DNA of 64,000 nucleotides, taken from contig NZ_CP140098.1 in NCBI RefSeq assembly GCF_034440735.1, positions 1,233,501 through 1,297,500 on the forward strand, written 5' to 3'. Positions 46,401-55,667 of the stretch are shown here, piece by piece. The notes beneath the pieces were generated by a model that was not told the origin of the DNA, did not search any database, and saw only the letters and a list, made by a program, of their open reading frames with translations. This DNA is from Deinococcus sp. AB2017081 (GTDB lineage Bacteria > Deinococcota > Deinococci > Deinococcales > Deinococcaceae). Each line of letters starts with the position of its first letter. The stretch's first letter is position 1. Position numbers and translations under genes: made by a program.

Positions 46401-47021
46401 ATGATGATGCGACGAACGACCCCCGGCGTGACGACCGCCCTGTTGCTGGCCCTGACGGCGTGTGCGCCGGCCATGGTGCCGAACACCTTCACCGAGCTGG
46501 ACGCGGCGGAACAGCGCCGCATCTGCGCTGCGACCCCCCATGTGGGAGAGGCCGGACGACTGGACTACGGGGCCGGCAGCACCGAGGGCACCGGGGAGGG
46601 CAGCGTCTCGCCGGACTACCGCCTGGAATGCCCGGAGCTGGGCCTCCGCGTGGACGGACAGGCCCTGACGGTGACGGCCGCCTCGCTGGACGCCGCCCTG
46701 GCAGTGTTCAACGGCTCGGCCTTCTTCCTGCACTACTACGCCGATCTGCGCGTGCGCGTCGCGGACGGCCGGGTGGACGCGGATGATCCCATGACCGTGC
46801 CGGAATCGCTGCGCGATCTGGTGACGCCGATCGTCGTGACCGTCACGCCGCTGGGTGGGCCCGCCCGCACGCTGCTGTCGGGCGGCAGGGTCACGCCGGT
46901 CACGCTGGAGCCGGGCACGATCTACCGCGTCGACACGCGCACGCGGGGCACGCCCAACCCGTGGCCGAGCGTGACCATCGATCCGCTGTCGGGCACCATC
47001 CAGGCCACCATCGGCCGGTAG
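46401..47021 (+). CDS. Hypothetical lipoprotein
   Basis: 206 residues with a lipoprotein signal: MMMRRTTPG, hydrophobic ALLLALTAC (lipobox LTAC). The mature protein has two Cys, a central FFLHYYADLRVRV stretch and a strand-rich end. No family recognised. Three ATG codons in a row (46401, 46404, 46407) follow GAGGGAG. Its stop codon overlaps the -10 box of the next gene, which is therefore transcribed separately. Confidence 0.75.
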   Translation: MMMRRTTPGVTTALLLALTACAPAMVPNTFTELDAAEQRRICAATPHVGEAGRLDYGAGSTEGTGEGSVSPDYRLECPELGLRVDGQALTVTAASLDAALAVFNGSAFFLHYYADLRVRVADGRVDADDPMTVPESLRDLVTPIVVTVTPLGGPARTLLSGGRVTPVTLEPGTIYRVDTRTRGTPNPWPSVTIDPLSGTIQATIGR

Positions 47022-47024
47022 ACT
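47019..47024 (+). promoter_or_regulatory. -10 box of the MBL hydrolase gene
   Basis: TAGACT ends six bases before the ATG and includes the stop codon of the preceding lipoprotein gene. A leaderless transcript is expected. Confidence 0.6.
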
Positions 47025-47030
47025 CCGGGT

Positions 47031-47675
47031 ATGATCGCCCCCCATGTCCACGGTGCTGTGCGTGTGTGGTCGCTGCCGACCGGCCCACTTCAGGAGAATG
47101 CCGTGCTCGTTGCCGGAGCCGACGGCCAGGGCGTCCTGATCGATCCCGGCGACGATGCCGACCGGATTCTCGCGCTGGTGCAGGGGGCGGGCGTGACGGT
47201 GCGGGCCATCCTCCTCACGCACGCGCACTTCGACCACATCGGTGCGGTAGAGGCTGTGCGCGGGGCGCTGGAGGTGCCCGTGTTCCTGCACCCGGCGGAT
47301 CTGGCGCTGTACCGGAACGGGGGCACCTCGGCCGCCCGCTGGAACCTGCCCTTCGTGCAGCCGGCCGATCCCGAGCACGACATCACGCAGGATCAGGTGT
47401 TCACCGCGGGCGACGTGACCCTGCGTGCCCGCGAACTGCCGGGCCACGCGCCCGGCCACGTGGTGCTCGTCGGGGAGGGCTTCGTGGTCGCGGGCGACAC
47501 GCTGTTCCAGGGCAGCATCGGGCGCACGGATCTGCCCGGCGGGAACCACCCGCAGCTGATCGCCGGGATCGCGCGGGAACTGCTGAGTCTGCCGGACAGC
47601 ACCGTGGTCTATCCCGGCCACGGCGGACACACGACCGTCGGCGCGGAACGCCGCACGAATCCGTTCCTGCGCTGA
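47031..47675 (+). CDS. MBL fold metallo-hydrolase, glyoxalase II-like
   Basis: A 214-residue metallo-beta-lactamase-fold hydrolase. All metal ligands are present: THAHFDH (His64, His66, Asp68, His69), the His in LPGHAPGH, the Asp in VAGDTLF and the final PGHGG. The layout is that of the YcbL/glyoxalase II-like group that hydrolyses thioesters. Transcription is probably leaderless from TAGACT. A hairpin follows the stop. Confidence 0.9.
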   Translation: MIAPHVHGAVRVWSLPTGPLQENAVLVAGADGQGVLIDPGDDADRILALVQGAGVTVRAILLTHAHFDHIGAVEAVRGALEVPVFLHPADLALYRNGGTSAARWNLPFVQPADPEHDITQDQVFTAGDVTLRARELPGHAPGHVVLVGEGFVVAGDTLFQGSIGRTDLPGGNHPQLIAGIARELLSLPDSTVVYPGHGGHTTVGAERRTNPFLR

Positions 47676-47680
47676 ACCGT

Positions 47681-47698
47681 CCTCCCGGTGGCGGGAGG
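47681..47698 (+). terminator. Terminator-like hairpin after the MBL hydrolase gene
   Basis: CCTCCCG-GTGG-CGGGAGG, a perfect 7-bp stem six bases after the stop, without a T tract. Confidence 0.45.
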
Positions 47699-47727
47699 GC
47701 CTGTCCGGCTCCGCACGCCTGTATCCG

Positions 47728-47743
47728 CTCCGTGGCCACGGAG
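47728..47743. other. 16-bp perfect palindrome in intergenic space
   Basis: CTCCGTGGCCACGGAG, flanked by the near-direct repeats CGCCTGTAT and CGTCTGTAT. It lies about 165 bp upstream of the next promoter. Function unknown; it could be a protein-binding site. Confidence 0.5.
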
Positions 47744-47907
47744 GGCGTCTGTATGGGCTGGACGCCGGGCGGGTTCCACAGGTCGCCCGTGCAGGAGCGG
47801 GCTCCCCGCCTCGCGGCACGCGGGCTCTGCCCCGACGCTGATGCGGCGGTGCACCGGTGCCTGGCCGGAGGGTGCAGGCACTTCCCGTGTGCCGCGCCTC
47901 CACGCGC

Positions 47908-47913
47908 TACGCT
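47908..47913 (+). promoter_or_regulatory. -10 box of the leaderless mini-ORF/DUF2270 unit
   Basis: TACGCT ends six bases before the ATG of an 11-codon ORF, the same geometry as the other leaderless genes here. Confidence 0.55.
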
Positions 47914-47919
47914 GACAGC

Positions 47920-47955
47920 ATGACCGCGTTGCACGACTGGCGGACGCTCCGCTGA
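47920..47955 (+). CDS. 11-aa leaderless upstream ORF coupled to DUF2270 gene
   Basis: It encodes [11 protein letters not shown]. The ATG sits six bases after a TACGCT -10 box, and its TGA overlaps the ATG of the DUF2270 gene (TGATG). The DUF2270 start has no ribosome binding site of its own, so translation of this short ORF would deliver ribosomes to it by termination-reinitiation. Alternatively a frameshift could join the two frames; no slippery run is visible. Confidence 0.45.
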   Translation: MTALHDWRTLR

Positions 47956-48632
47956 TGCCCGGCCGGGGTGGAGGCGTGGGAGCCGTCCTGCCCGGCGGCG
48001 GGCTGTCGGAGGTCAGCTACAGCACGAACGCCGCCAACGCCCTGATTCACCTGTACCGGGCCGAGGTCGGCAAGATGACCGCGTACCGGCAACGGCTGGA
48101 CATGACCACCAACTGGTCCGTCGTGACCACGGCGGGTCTGGCGAGTTTTGCCCTGGGCGACGTGAACAACAGCCACGCGACCTTCCTGTTCGCCATGTTC
48201 ATGAACTACTTCTTCCTGCGCCTGGAGGCCCGGCGCTTCCGGTCGTTCGAGATCGCGCACCACCGCGTGCGGATCATGGAGCGCTTCTTCTATCCGGCCA
48301 TGCTGGGCGACAACGTCGATCCCGGCTGGCACCAGCTGCTGCTGGCCGAACTGGCCCGGCCCCGCAGCCCCATGAGCCGCAGCGACGCCCTGGGCTGGCG
48401 CCTGAGCCGCAACTACCTGTGGATCTATGCGGCCGTGCTGCTGGCGTGGCTGGCGAAGCTGGATCTGGCGCAGCCCAAGGGCTGGGTGCTCGAATTTCCG
48501 GACGCCCTGTCCCTGGCCGATATCGGCAGCTTTCCCGGCTGGCTGGTCTTTCTGGGCGTGGGCGTGTTCTACACCTACCTGATCGCCCTCGCGTACCGCG
48601 CAGCCCGCACCTATCCGCTGGAAGAGGGCTGA
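47955..48632 (+). CDS. DUF2270 domain-containing membrane protein
   Basis: 225 residues matching DUF2270: the diagnostic [33 protein letters not shown], the [36 protein letters not shown] block and four membrane segments (two near 55-90, two near 140-215). Function unknown. The start depends on the overlapping short ORF, as no Shine-Dalgarno is present. It converges on a small minus-strand membrane protein gene. Confidence 0.88.
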   Translation: MPGRGGGVGAVLPGGGLSEVSYSTNAANALIHLYRAEVGKMTAYRQRLDMTTNWSVVTTAGLASFALGDVNNSHATFLFAMFMNYFFLRLEARRFRSFEIAHHRVRIMERFFYPAMLGDNVDPGWHQLLLAELARPRSPMSRSDALGWRLSRNYLWIYAAVLLAWLAKLDLAQPKGWVLEFPDALSLADIGSFPGWLVFLGVGVFYTYLIALAYRAARTYPLEEG

Positions 48633-48677
48633 CGGGCTGGAGCTGTCACGCGCCGCGTCCTGCCCCCGGTGCCCACC

Positions 48678-49043
48678 CTACCGGCGCCCCCCGTATTTGG
48701 GCGGGCCCTTCTTCACGCCAGCGTAGCGGTTGCGTTCCTTGCGGCGCTGGGCGCTGGAACTCGTGGTCGCGGTCTTGCCGTCGGGCACCGCGCCGCGCAG
48801 GCCCCGGCGTGGCAGGGTGTCCAGGGTCATGTACCGCGCCAGCGGCACGTACAGGATCAGGATGAAGATCAGGCTGCCCCACCACGTGTTCAGGTACGGC
48901 CGCAGCGGGGTCAGGCTCAGCAGGGAGCTGAGCAGCGTCGCCACGGTGGCGAACAGGATCACGCGGGCGGTCAGTTTCAGGAGCTTGGTGCGGGTCAGGC
49001 CCGGAGCGGGATCGGGAGTGGTCAGCCAGCGCCAGATGTTCAT
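48678..49043 (-). CDS. Small membrane protein with basic tail
   Basis: 121 residues: a polar N-terminus, two hydrophobic segments (about 24-45 and 56-72) and a C-terminal 45-residue tail rich in Arg, Lys and Ser ([21 protein letters not shown]). No known family. ATG overlaps the stop of the upstream gene by 4 bp, so the two are probably co-translated. Confidence 0.7.
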   Translation of the reverse strand: MNIWRWLTTPDPAPGLTRTKLLKLTARVILFATVATLLSSLLSLTPLRPYLNTWWGSLIFILILYVPLARYMTLDTLPRRGLRGAVPDGKTATTSSSAQRRKERNRYAGVKKGPPKYGGRR

Positions 49044-49921
49044 GCGTCGTCTCCGGTGGCCTGGGCCGTGCCCAGGGTGATGCGGTCGCGGAAGGCCTCC
49101 AGCTCCGGGAAGTCCGTCTGACCGGCGTCCACACTGAGCGTCAGCGTGGGCTTGTGCATGCGCTGGCCGATGCGGGTCAGGGCCGCCCTCGCCGCGCCGT
49201 CACGGGCGGGCACGGCCAGGATCAGGCCACGCACGGCGCTCTTGCCCGCCAGCAGGGAGGCCGCGCCGAAGAGTTCGCGCTCGCCGTCCGCGACCTTCCC
49301 GGCATTCTCCATGCGCTCGGCGCGCTTCATGACGTCATTCAGCGGCAGCTCACTGCTGAAGACCGGATGCAGGCCCAGGATCTCCAGCGCGGGGCGCACG
49401 CCACCCGCAAGGATCGGCTCGGCCAGCAGGGCCCGTGGGCCGATCACGGCCACCGTCGCGCGGGACGCGCGGGCCAGGGCCGGCATCTCCTCGCGGGGGC
49501 CGCCCGCCAGGATGCGCGTGCGTTCCAGGGCCCGCCGCACGCCCCCGCCACTCTGCGACAGCCGCAGCCCGATCTCGGCGGCGGCGTTTTCCAGGTGTGG
49601 GCCGCCGTCGGGCACGTCGATCAGGGTGGGCAACCCGCTGATCCGGCGCGGCAGCAGCTCCGTGAAGGCCTCGCCCCACGCGTCGTTCGTGACTTCCGGC
49701 AGGTGCGGCACCAGCACCGTGTCCACGCGGCCCAGCGCCAGAATCCGGCCCAGCGCGAGCTGCACGCCCAGGGCCTCGTCCGGCAGGGTGTCGCGGCCGA
49801 GTTGCAGGGCCTCGGCCTCGGAGACGCCGGACGCGGCGACCTCCACCCCCAGTTCCTTGAGGAGCGCCGCCCAGTACGCCCTGGAGCGTGCGGCGGGTGA
49901 TTCGAGCAGTCCGACCTTCAT
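49040..49921 (-). CDS. DUF2229/BcrAD-like protein lacking the usual cysteine
   Basis: 293 residues. The N-terminal half fits the DUF2229 domain of acyl-CoA dehydratase activase-related proteins: [31 protein letters not shown], then the slot where members have E-x-C-x-P-x-K before a GH motif, here reading [13 protein letters not shown] (about 48-60), then VDTVLVPHL. The Cys (a presumed iron-sulfur ligand) is absent. The C-terminal half (from about 150) continues the fold. Family assignment is by pattern only. Operonic with the small membrane protein. Confidence 0.6.
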   Translation of the reverse strand: MKVGLLESPAARSRAYWAALLKELGVEVAASGVSEAEALQLGRDTLPDEALGVQLALGRILALGRVDTVLVPHLPEVTNDAWGEAFTELLPRRISGLPTLIDVPDGGPHLENAAAEIGLRLSQSGGGVRRALERTRILAGGPREEMPALARASRATVAVIGPRALLAEPILAGGVRPALEILGLHPVFSSELPLNDVMKRAERMENAGKVADGERELFGAASLLAGKSAVRGLILAVPARDGAARAALTRIGQRMHKPTLTLSVDAGQTDFPELEAFRDRITLGTAQATGDDA

Positions 49922-49956
49922 CCCCGCAGTGTAGCCCGCCCCGGCCGCGCCCCCCG

Positions 49957-50643
49957 TTACCCGCTGCCCTCGTCGGCGTCCACGGTGCCGGCCGCCTTGG
50001 CCTGCGTGACCTGCTTGGCCTGCTCCACATCCCGCTCCTCGATGTGCCGCTGTTCGTGCTCGTTCTCGAAGAGGTCCTGACGGGCACGCAGTTTGGCCTC
50101 GGGCTGTTGCAGGTCGCCGCCCGTGCCCCGGTGCACCCGCTGGAAGAACACCAGTGCCCCGCCGGCCAGCGCCAGCGCCCCGGCGAAGTACAGGGTGTCC
50201 AGCGGCTTCTCCCAGCGCACGAAATGTTCCAGAAAGGTCACACCCAGGATCACGATGATCACCGACACGACCTTCTGCTCCAGATCCGCCAGGCTCTCCA
50301 CCCCCAGCGCCGAGGTCAGGTTCAGCGGCGTGATGAACAGCGAGTACAGCCCCACGCCGATCAGGTAGAACACGACGGCCTTGAGCATGGTGCTCACGAC
50401 CTCCAGGAATTCCACCGCCAGGTCGCCCTGCTGCGCGGCCAGCCCCTCGCGCCAGATGTCGCGCCACGAGTTCCAGATTGCGTCGAGGGCCAGCAGCGTG
50501 CCCTGGAGGAACAGGCTGAACGACACCAGCAGCACGGCGACCACCGCGATCAGCACGACGAAGCGCGTGCGGCCGATCACCTCGCTGAACCACTCGCGCT
50601 TGGACGGTTCACCGGATGGGGGAGAGGACATGTCGTCCATCAT
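49957..50643 (-). CDS. YqhA family (UPF0114) membrane protein
   Basis: About 228 residues with four membrane helices in the YqhA pattern: [22 protein letters not shown], the [17 protein letters not shown] helix, then LEHFVRW and a final helix. The C-terminal 55 residues are charged and disordered-looking ([20 protein letters not shown]). Function unknown. Start uncertain: ATG 50643, ATG 50631 or GTG 50652; none has a clear ribosome site. Divergent from the APH-like gene. Confidence 0.8.
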   Translation of the reverse strand: MMDDMSSPPSGEPSKREWFSEVIGRTRFVVLIAVVAVLLVSFSLFLQGTLLALDAIWNSWRDIWREGLAAQQGDLAVEFLEVVSTMLKAVVFYLIGVGLYSLFITPLNLTSALGVESLADLEQKVVSVIIVILGVTFLEHFVRWEKPLDTLYFAGALALAGGALVFFQRVHRGTGGDLQQPEAKLRARQDLFENEHEQRHIEERDVEQAKQVTQAKAAGTVDADEGSG

Positions 50644-50667
50644 GCCGACCACGCGGCGGCCGGCGTC

Positions 50668-50696
50668 TTCACGAGAAGTTATCGTCGCCGTATTCT
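50668..50696 (+). promoter_or_regulatory. Promoter of the APH(3')-like gene
   Basis: TTCACG (50668-50673), a 17-bp spacer and TATTCT (50691-50696), which ends six bases before the GTG start. A leaderless transcript is expected. Confidence 0.6.
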
Positions 50697-50702
50697 CGGC
50701 CC

Positions 50703-51482
50703 GTGCCGACCGAGTCCCTGATCCTGCCTGGGCCCCTGCGCCGCGTGCTGCCCGCCGCCCGCTGGGAGCGCGTGACCCTGGGCCAGAGCGGCGCGGGCGT
50801 GTGGCGCAGCACGAAATACGTGGTCAAGGTGCAGGAGCGCGGCGGCAGTCCGGTCACGACCCTGCAACAGGAACGCGAGCGCCTGCGCTGGTTCCAGGGC
50901 CGCGTGCCGGTGCCGCAGGTCGTGGGCTACGAGGTCACGCCGGAGCACGAGTACCTCGCCATGACCCGGCTGCCCGGCATTCCCCTGAGCGACCCGGACG
51001 CGACCCTGCACCCGGAGCGCGTCGTGACCCTGCTGGCCCGTGCCCTGCGGGAACTGCACGCCCTGCCCATCCGGGAGTGCCCCTTCCGCATGACGCTGGA
51101 CGTGACCCTGCGCCTCGCCCGCGAGCAGGTGCAGGCCGGGAACGTGGACGAATCGGACTTCGACGAGGAGTGCGTGGGCCGCACGGCCACGAGCATCTTC
51201 AACGAGCTTGTCCGCACCCGCCCCGTCGCCGAGGATTTAGTCGTCACCCACGGCGATCCGTGCCTGCCGAACGTGATCCTGAACGGCGGCCTGATCGAGG
51301 GGCTGATCGACGTGGGACGCGCCGGGATCGCCGACCGGCACGCGGACGTGGCCCTGGCGTGGCGCAGTACGCGGAGCAACCTGGGCGCGGAGTGGGGCGA
51401 GCTGCTGCTGGACGGGTACGGCCGCGACCTGATCGACCCGGAGAAGATCAGGTACTACTGCCTGCTGGACGAACTGTTCTGA
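50703..51482 (+). CDS. APH(3') family aminoglycoside O-phosphotransferase homolog
   Basis: 259 residues in the protein-kinase-like APH fold. The nucleotide Lys is in STKYVVKVQ (Lys42), the catalytic loop is HGDPCLPN (183-190, Asp185) and the metal-binding Asp is in [21 protein letters not shown] (Asp203). This last block is specific for APH(3') rather than generic kinases. GTG start placed by the close -10 box. There is no transfer signature around it, so it is a chromosomal homolog; whether it acts on antibiotics cannot be told. Confidence 0.85.
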   Translation: MPTESLILPGPLRRVLPAARWERVTLGQSGAGVWRSTKYVVKVQERGGSPVTTLQQERERLRWFQGRVPVPQVVGYEVTPEHEYLAMTRLPGIPLSDPDATLHPERVVTLLARALRELHALPIRECPFRMTLDVTLRLAREQVQAGNVDESDFDEECVGRTATSIFNELVRTRPVAEDLVVTHGDPCLPNVILNGGLIEGLIDVGRAGIADRHADVALAWRSTRSNLGAEWGELLLDGYGRDLIDPEKIRYYCLLDELF

Positions 51483-51533
51483 GACCGATCCGCCCTCCTG
51501 GGTGACGCTTACGGTCTTCCTGCCCCTGTGCTC

Positions 51534-51539
51534 TACAGT
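51534..51539 (+). promoter_or_regulatory. -10 box of the MMPL transporter gene
   Basis: TACAGT ends seven bases before the GTG at 51547. Confidence 0.5.
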
Positions 51540-51546
51540 CGCAGTC

Positions 51547-53802
51547 GTGCAAGCCCTGGCCCGAGTCGTGACCCGTCATCCGTGGGCGGTGCTGCTGGTG
51601 TGGGCGCTGGCCGCCCTGCTGAGCATCCCCTTCGCCGCGCGGGCCCCCGGTGCCCTGAGCGCCGGCCCCAGCACCCTGACCGACACCGAGAGTGCCCGCG
51701 TGACCACCCTGCTGCGCGAGGAATTCGGCGAGCAGGACACCAACACCGTGCTGCTCCTGACGCGCAGCGAGCCGCCCCTGACCACCCCGCAGGGGCAGGC
51801 GGCCTACGACGCCTTCGTGACCGGCCTGGAGGCCGTGCCCGGCGTGACCCGCGTGGTGCGGGCACAGGCCGGCAGCACGCTCTCGACCCGCACCGCCGAC
51901 GGTGTGCAGGCCCTGACCCTGGCGCAGATCCCGCTGCTGGACGGCGCGACCGAGACCCTGGATCGCGTCCGGGCCTACGTGAAGACCGTGGATCGTCCCG
52001 CGCTGGACATCCGTGTGACCGGCGGGCAGGCCATTGCCGACGACTTCACGCACTACGCCGAGGCCGACACCAAGCGCAGCGAGCTGACGGCCCTGCCGCT
52101 GATCGCGCTGCTGCTGGTCGTGGTGTTCGGTGCCCTGGTCGCCACCGGCCTGCCGCTGGTCGTGGGCGTGCTGAGCATCACGGTCGCCATGGCGGGCCTG
52201 TACGGCCTGACCCGCGTGACCGAGGTCAGCACCTTCGCGCAGAGCGTGATTACCATGCTGGGGCTGGGGGCCGGGATCGACTACGCGCTGCTGATGGTGA
52301 ATCGGTTCCGGGAGGAGTTGAAAGCAGTTCCGGCGACGACGGAACGGAGCGCTGCGCCCAGGAGCCAGGAGCACAGCGCCGCCGCTGCCGCCCGCACTGT
52401 CCTGTCCGCCGGGCGCAGCGTGATCTTCAGCGGCTCCACGGTCGCCATCGCCATGGCCGGGCTGATCGTACCGCCGGTCGAGGTGATCCGCTCGCTGGGA
52501 ATCGGCGGCGTGCTGGCGGTGCTGCTGACCGTGCTGGCGAGCGTCACGGCGCTTCCGGCCCTGTTCACAATCCTGGGCGAGCGGATCAACTCCCCGCGTG
52601 TCGTGAAGATCGGCTGGGCCCAGCGTGGCGGGGCAAGTGCGGGCTGGACGGCCTTCGCGCGTCGCGTCACGGCCCGGCCGTGGATCGGCCTGCTGGGGGG
52701 CGCGGGCGTGTTGCTGCTGCTCTCGCTGCCCGCCTTCGGGATGCGCACCGGCTACGCGGGCGCGTGGGGCCTGACCCCCGGCCTGGAGAGCCGCGACGCC
52801 CTGGCCGATGTCCGCACCCTGGGCGCGGGCGGCCTGCTGAGCCAGTTCGAGGTGATCCTGGATCTGAAGGGCCAGCGGTACACCCCGGATCAGCGGGCAC
52901 AGTTCCAGAGCACCGTGGATTCCCTGCGGGGATTGCCCGGCGTGAAGGGTGTGCTCAGTCCCTTCGTCACGTCCGCCGACCTCGCCAGCGCCGGGGGCAA
53001 CACCGAGGGGATCGCGGCCCTGAGCACCCTGACCCGGCGCTCGTTTAGCCAGGGCCGCACCTACCTGCGCGTCACCGTGATTCCCGACGATACCCTGAAG
53101 GCCGAACAGATCCCGGCCTTCGAGGCGCGGCTGCGGGCGGCGCTGGACGCCAGCGGCTATGCGTATGCGCTGGGCGGCGCCCCTATCGGCGGGCAGGAGT
53201 GGAGCCGGGCGATCACCGGCACGCTGCCCACCGCGATCGTCGCCGTCTTCATGGGTACCTTCCTGCTGCTGATGGTCGCGTTCCGCTCCATCCTGATCCC
53301 CCTCAAGAGCATCGTGATGAACGCCCTGACTGTCGGCGCGGCGGTGGGCGTGGTCACGCTGGTCGTGCAGGACGGCTTCCTGGCCTCGTTCCTGGGCTTT
53401 CCGCAGGATGTGGGGGTGCTGGATGCCACGCTGCCCGTCCTGCTGTTCGCGGTCATGTTCGGCCTGAGCATGGACTACGAGATCTTCCTGCTGTCGCGCG
53501 TGCAGGAGGAGTACCTGCGCACCGGCGACAACGACGAGGCCATCGTGCAGGCGGTCGGCCACACGGCGCGGATCATCACCTCGGCGGCGATCATCATGCT
53601 GATCGTGTTCGTGGCCTTCATCTTCGGCCGGGTCGTCGCCAGCATGAGCATCGGCCTGGGTCTCGCGGTGGCGGTGGTGCTGGATGCCACGCTGGTGCGC
53701 CTGATCCTGGTGCCCAGCTTCCTGAAACTGGCCGGGAAGTGGAACTGGTGGCTGCCGAAATGGATGGATCGCCGGTTGCCACACGTGGTGCTGGAGCACT
53801 GA
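51547..53802 (+). CDS. MMPL family RND-type transporter
   Basis: 751 residues, two halves each with a large external loop and an MMPL membrane block, 12 helices in all. Conserved proton-relay motifs occur in both halves: [20 protein letters not shown] and [19 protein letters not shown]. The family exports lipids, pigments or drugs; the cargo is unknown. The first cytoplasmic loop is lengthened by [19 protein letters not shown], encoded by DNA resembling the dispersed repeat. GTG start chosen from the -10 box. It converges on the alpha/beta hydrolase gene. Confidence 0.92.
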   Translation: MQALARVVTRHPWAVLLVWALAALLSIPFAARAPGALSAGPSTLTDTESARVTTLLREEFGEQDTNTVLLLTRSEPPLTTPQGQAAYDAFVTGLEAVPGVTRVVRAQAGSTLSTRTADGVQALTLAQIPLLDGATETLDRVRAYVKTVDRPALDIRVTGGQAIADDFTHYAEADTKRSELTALPLIALLLVVVFGALVATGLPLVVGVLSITVAMAGLYGLTRVTEVSTFAQSVITMLGLGAGIDYALLMVNRFREELKAVPATTERSAAPRSQEHSAAAAARTVLSAGRSVIFSGSTVAIAMAGLIVPPVEVIRSLGIGGVLAVLLTVLASVTALPALFTILGERINSPRVVKIGWAQRGGASAGWTAFARRVTARPWIGLLGGAGVLLLLSLPAFGMRTGYAGAWGLTPGLESRDALADVRTLGAGGLLSQFEVILDLKGQRYTPDQRAQFQSTVDSLRGLPGVKGVLSPFVTSADLASAGGNTEGIAALSTLTRRSFSQGRTYLRVTVIPDDTLKAEQIPAFEARLRAALDASGYAYALGGAPIGGQEWSRAITGTLPTAIVAVFMGTFLLLMVAFRSILIPLKSIVMNALTVGAAVGVVTLVVQDGFLASFLGFPQDVGVLDATLPVLLFAVMFGLSMDYEIFLLSRVQEEYLRTGDNDEAIVQAVGHTARIITSAAIIMLIVFVAFIFGRVVASMSIGLGLAVAVVLDATLVRLILVPSFLKLAGKWNWWLPKWMDRRLPHVVLEH
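52326..52360 (-). repeat. Apparent fragment of the structured repeat inside the MMPL gene
   Basis: GTTCCG (52327-52332) and CGGAAC (52340-52345) form a hairpin with a 7-nt loop, followed by GGAGCGCTGCG. Copy 4, read on its own strand, has GGTTCCGGCG, CCGGAAC and TGGAGCGCAGC in the same order. The fragment is in frame and codes for extra residues in a cytoplasmic loop. Confidence 0.4.
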
Positions 53803-53813
53803 GCGGCGGGTGC

Positions 53814-54926
53814 TCAGTGTGCCCGGAGCCACGCCGCCATGTCGTTCATCGGCTGCGCTTCCATGGGCGCGAAGTTGTCCTGCGTGACGCTGGCCGCCCG
53901 GCCCAGGCTGTGGCCCAGGCCCACATAGAGCTTCAGGGTGTGGTCGGTGTTGCCCGCTTTCGCCAGTGCCGTATCGAATGCCTGTGCATCGGCTGGGTCG
54001 ATGTTCGCGTCGGTGTCGCCCTGAAGGATCAGCACCGGCAGGGTCAGCCCCGGTGCCAGCTCGCCCAGCACGGGCAGGGTGGTGGCCGGCGCGTACATGG
54101 GGCTCTGGCCCACCGAGGCGCGGTAGTAGGCCGTGATGGCGGGCAACGCCTCGGCCTTCAGGTCGATCAGCCCGTCGTGGTTCGTGTCAAGAAAGGTGCT
54201 CAGCACGGGTTTTTCCAGCGTACTCGTCCGGTCGAACAGCAGCTGTCCCTGCGACTGTGCCAGCGGGCTGCCTGGCCCCTGGAAGGACGCCATCAGGCCG
54301 GGTAACCCCAGCCTGCCCGCCTGCGCGTAGGGCGTCAGGTACGGGATGCCGACCCGCTCGAACTGGCGGGCGAAGGTGTCTGCGAAGCTGTTCACGACCG
54401 GCCCCTGCACGACCAGACCGCGTGCCCCGACCTCCAGCGCCAGCGACGCGGCGATCACGCTGCCCTCGCTCCAGCCGTACACGAAGACCCGGCTGGCATC
54501 GACCCCCGGCTGCGCCTTCGCGGTGTCCAGGGCCGTGCGGGCATCCTTCAGCAGGTCACGCAGGGTCAGCCTGCCGTAGGCGGCCTGGGCGGCCGGTGCG
54601 GTCTTCGGGTCGAAGGTTCCGGCGGCGCCGCGCTTGTCGAAGCGCATGACGGCCAGGCCCTGCGCGGCCAGCGTCCGGGCCAGGGTGCCCAGCGAGCCCT
54701 TCACGACGTTGCCGTCGTAGCTGGCGAAGCTGCCGTCCATGTCCTCGGGGCCGGTGCCCTGGATCAGCAGCACCAGCGGGGCCTTCGTGGGGCTGTCCGG
54801 CAGCAGCAGTTCGGCGCGGCTGGGCGTTCCGGCGAGATCCAGCGTCAGGGGCCGGGCGGTCACTGCCTGCGCTGTGGCCGTCATGAACACGGATACGAGG
54901 GTCAGGATTCGGATGCTGGGCTTCAT
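53814..54926 (-). CDS. Secreted alpha/beta hydrolase
   Basis: 370 residues with a signal peptide (cleavage near ATAQA). Hydrolase fold with LVLLIQGTGPEDMDG, nucleophile Ser153 in YGWSEGS, acid in LQGDTDANID (304-310) and base in GLGHSLG. A cap region at 247-259 holds DTNHDGLIDLKAE, which looks like an EF-hand-type calcium loop with the last ligand shifted by one. GGTGGAGGC precedes the ATG. Likely an extracytoplasmic esterase or peptidase; substrate unknown. Confidence 0.85.
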   Translation of the reverse strand: MKPSIRILTLVSVFMTATAQAVTARPLTLDLAGTPSRAELLLPDSPTKAPLVLLIQGTGPEDMDGSFASYDGNVVKGSLGTLARTLAAQGLAVMRFDKRGAAGTFDPKTAPAAQAAYGRLTLRDLLKDARTALDTAKAQPGVDASRVFVYGWSEGSVIAASLALEVGARGLVVQGPVVNSFADTFARQFERVGIPYLTPYAQAGRLGLPGLMASFQGPGSPLAQSQGQLLFDRTSTLEKPVLSTFLDTNHDGLIDLKAEALPAITAYYRASVGQSPMYAPATTLPVLGELAPGLTLPVLILQGDTDANIDPADAQAFDTALAKAGNTDHTLKLYVGLGHSLGRAASVTQDNFAPMEAQPMNDMAAWLRAH

Positions 54927-54943
54927 GCCTCCACCGTAGGGGC

Positions 54944-54949
54944 TACCCT
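54944..54949 (+). promoter_or_regulatory. -10 box of the winged-helix regulator gene
   Basis: TACCCT ends seven bases before the ATG at 54957. Confidence 0.5.
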
Positions 54950-54956
54950 GCTTCCC

Positions 54957-55667
54957 ATGACAGGCCATCAGGGAAGCAGCGATCCAGACGTCATGCAGAT
55001 CGAGGTGCTGACCGACGAGCGCCGCGCCCGCGTGGTCACGGATCGGGTGCAGCTGCGGCGGCTCGCGCCGTTCATGGGGCAGGAGCGCACCGTGTCCCAG
55101 GTGGCCGCCCAGCTGGGTCTGGACGTGACGGCCACGTACAAGGCCACCCAGCGCTTCCTGACGCTGGGCCTGCTCCGTGAGACGCGCCGCGAGGCCCGTT
55201 CCGGCCGGGCGATCCGCTATTACCGGGCTCCCCAGGCGTATTTCACACCGTTCTCCGTGATGCCCCTGGAGCAGATCGGACAGCTCAACCGCGCGGTGCA
55301 CCTGGAACGCTTCGAGGGCCAGCTGGCCCGCACCATGCGCCACGGCCTGCACGGCCCGTGGGGCGCCCTGACCCGTGTGCTGCCGTCCGGCGAGCCCTTC
55401 TACGACGTGGCCACCGTGGACGGACGCAGCTGGAATCCGCTGGATGACGACTCGCCCGTGGTGCTGTCCGGCTGGAACCTCGTGACGTTGCCATCGGCCG
55501 AGGCGCGTGCGCTCCAGCGTGAGATCATGGCGGTAATCCGGCCGTATCTCGGCCGTCGCGGTGAGGGGCGCACCTACCTGCTGGGCGTCTTCCTGACCCC
55601 CGACGAGGGCGACAGTGCCCTCAGCCCGGCTGCGCCTGCTCGCGCCGCCGGCGCACGAACCACATGA
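54957..55667 (+). CDS. Winged-helix transcriptional regulator
   Basis: 236 residues. An ArsR/MarR-like winged-helix region (about 30-90: RLAPFMGQERTVSQVAAQLG, TATYKATQRFLTLGLLRE, wing with RAIRYYRAP) is followed by a roughly 130-residue domain of unknown fold that might sense a ligand. Leaderless start from TACCCT. The last 47 bp overlap the end of the convergent dedA-type gene, and the final residues (APARAAGARTT) look like read-through sequence. Confidence 0.78.
   Translation: MTGHQGSSDPDVMQIEVLTDERRARVVTDRVQLRRLAPFMGQERTVSQVAAQLGLDVTATYKATQRFLTLGLLRETRREARSGRAIRYYRAPQAYFTPFSVMPLEQIGQLNRAVHLERFEGQLARTMRHGLHGPWGALTRVLPSGEPFYDVATVDGRSWNPLDDDSPVVLSGWNLVTLPSAEARALQREIMAVIRPYLGRRGEGRTYLLGVFLTPDEGDSALSPAAPARAAGARTT

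Noticed and set aside
50616..50702. 29-codon upstream extension of the APH-like gene
   Set aside because: It crosses the divergent YqhA start and the gene's own -10 box; the GTG at 50703 fits the leaderless promoter.
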